Shown: positions 20,893-21,918 of the stretch, in pieces
Layout of the letters: each line of letters opens with the position of its first letter
How positions within the stretch are numbered: position 1 is the first letter of the stretch
Notes under the pieces: model-generated
Database searches by the model: none
What the model was told of the DNA's origin: nothing
The model's input: the letters and a program-made list of their open reading frames with translations, nothing else
DNA from: CAKSQF01 sp051867915
Lineage (GTDB): Bacteria > Bacillota > Clostridia > Oscillospirales > CAG-272
Assembly (NCBI GenBank): GCA_051867915.1
Contig: JBJDZJ010000030.1
Location: 1 to 21,918, forward strand
Reading direction: 5' to 3'
DNA: 21,918 nucleotides
Made by a program: the position numbers and the translations under genes

Positions 20893-21834
20893 ATGGAAAT
20901 ACCGGTTTATCTTTTTACAGGGTTCCTGGAAGGCGGAAAAACCAAGGTGATTCAGGAAACTTTGCAGGATGAAGGCTTCAATGCGGGAGAACGATTCCTG
21001 CTGCTGGTCTGCGAAGAGGGAATTGAAGAATACGATCCGACTCAGTTCGCATTTCCCAATGTATTTATTGAAACGCTGGAGGATCCCTCCATGCTGACAC
21101 CCGGATTTCTGGAATCCCTTCAGAAAAAGCACGACTGTGAGCGGGTCATTATCGAATACAACGGAATGTGGATGCTGAATGATCTCTATCAGAACCTTCC
21201 GGACGAATGGATGGTCTATCAGGAGATGTTCTTCGCCGATTACAACAGTTTTCTTTCCTATAATGCCAATATGCGTCAGCTGGTTTTCGATAAACTGCAA
21301 TCCTGCGAGACGGTCGTCTTCAACCGCACGCCGGAGGGTGCTGACCAGACCGAGTTCCACAAGATCGTCCGTGGGATCAACAAACGGTGCAACATTGCGT
21401 ATGAGTATGAAAACGGAGAGTTCGCCTATGACGAAATCGAAGATCCTCTCCCGTTTGACATTGACGCACCCATAATCGAGATCAAGGACGAGGACTATGC
21501 AATCTGGTATCGGGATCTGACCGACGAACCTGCCAAATATGCAGGGAAAACGGTTCGATTCAAAGGAATCGTCGCTACCGATCCCAAACTAGGTAAAACA
21601 GCCTTTGCCATCGGAAGGCATGTGATGACCTGCTGTGCAAGCGACATCAGTTACTGCGCCATGGTCTGCAAGTATTCGGGAATGCTCCGCCTGAAGACCA
21701 GAGACTGGGTTATTGTTACCGCAAAAATCGCCATCGAGCGTCATTCCATTTACGAAGGCAACGGACCGGTTCTGTATGCAAACGAGGTTGTCATGACTTC
21801 CCAGCCCGAACAGCCTGTTTCAACCTTCTATTGA
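20893..21834 (+). CDS. Divergent CobW-like P-loop protein with YcgQ/TIGR03943-like C-terminus
   Basis: A 313-residue protein. The N-terminus (1-170) aligns in outline with its upstream neighbour: PVYLFTGFLEGGKTK gives a Walker A (10-17) with Glu-Gly in place of Gly-Ala, RVIIEYNGMW replaces the LIEPSG strand, and VVFNRTPEG resembles an NKxD site. The CxCC metal motif and the ENEFG region are missing. The C-terminal part (about 198-313; VRFKGIV, then GRHVMTCCASD and a strand-rich end) resembles the C-terminal domain of YcgQ/TIGR03943 proteins, which accompany YcgR-type permeases; this match is from memory and moderate. ATG 20893 is 10 bases after GAGG (20879-20882) and 36 after the CobW stop. 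No permease gene accompanies it before the terminator. Likely partner of the CobW GTPase in metal handling. Confidence 0.75.
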   Translation: MEIPVYLFTGFLEGGKTKVIQETLQDEGFNAGERFLLLVCEEGIEEYDPTQFAFPNVFIETLEDPSMLTPGFLESLQKKHDCERVIIEYNGMWMLNDLYQNLPDEWMVYQEMFFADYNSFLSYNANMRQLVFDKLQSCETVVFNRTPEGADQTEFHKIVRGINKRCNIAYEYENGEFAYDEIEDPLPFDIDAPIIEIKDEDYAIWYRDLTDEPAKYAGKTVRFKGIVATDPKLGKTAFAIGRHVMTCCASDISYCAMVCKYSGMLRLKTRDWVIVTAKIAIERHSIYEGNGPVLYANEVVMTSQPEQPVSTFY

Positions 21835-21843
21835 AAAAAACAT

Positions 21844-21890
21844 AAAAAATGAATCCCATGCCAACCTATTGGCATGGGATTCATTTTTTT
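21844..21890. terminator. Strong bidirectional terminator of the CobW operon
   Basis: A perfect 20-bp stem, 21844-21863 with 21870-21889, 6-nt loop, beginning with A6 and ending in T7, so it can act on both strands. It closes the two-gene operon and may also stop a convergent gene beyond the right edge. The last 28 bases of the window show no feature. Confidence 0.85.
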
Positions 21891-21918
21891 ACCAAAGCGG
21901 ATGAAGCTCTCCCCATCC

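Overview
The window reads as chromosome from an anaerobic, low-to-mid-GC Firmicute, most likely a gut-type Clostridia. This is inferred from AAAGGA/GGAGG ribosome sites, consensus TTGACA/TATAAT promoters with frequent TGn extensions, T-tailed intrinsic terminators, an HPr/EIIA/EIICB phosphotransferase operon and an oxygen-independent sulfatase-maturation gene. The species cannot be fixed from sequence alone. About fifteen complete genes and one partial gene are supported. No rRNA, tRNA, CRISPR array or insertion sequence was seen. LEFT EDGE (1-1075): the C-terminal part of a large serine recombinase, followed by tandem terminators. This is probably the end of an integrated mobile element whose body lies to the left. 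SUGAR/REDOX BLOCK (1098-8656): an S51-type peptidase and an FAD oxidoreductase form one unit. A compact PTS operon follows (HPr-like, EIIA, glucose/maltose/GlcNAc-family EIICB), then an XRE regulator and a signal-less GH123-like/DUF4091 hydrolase, each with its own promoter. The HPr keeps His15 but has Arg at the position of regulatory Ser46. CENTRAL BLOCK (8970-16141): a lone, atypical receiver-domain protein; a Gfo/Idh/MocA sugar oxidoreductase with a strong promoter; glpK; then metF, a short metH without the activation domain, and a PAP2 phosphatase. This run ends at a bidirectional terminator shared with the convergent sulfatase operon. MINUS-STRAND OPERON (19483 down to 16197): YgjP-like metallopeptidase, a 56-residue unknown protein, an anaerobic sulfatase-maturating radical SAM enzyme and a cytosolic Cys-type sulfatase. 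Enzyme and substrate protein sit side by side, so the sulfatase is very probably activated by its neighbour. RIGHT BLOCK (19589-21890): transcribed divergently from the YgjP operon are two CobW-type P-loop proteins. The first is a canonical COG0523 GTPase with a CxCC motif and a tandemly duplicated His/Asp/Cys metal-binding linker. The second has a divergent P-loop domain joined to a C-terminal domain resembling the YcgQ/TIGR03943 family. A perfect 9-1-9 palindrome, a geometry used by Fur-family regulators, sits between the divergent promoters, and an inverted repeat lies in the leader. This pair and its control region are the best candidate for something unusual, plausibly zinc or other metal homeostasis. 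As a whole, the window suggests intracellular breakdown of modified (sulfated or amino) sugars beside one-carbon/methionine metabolism and metal handling.
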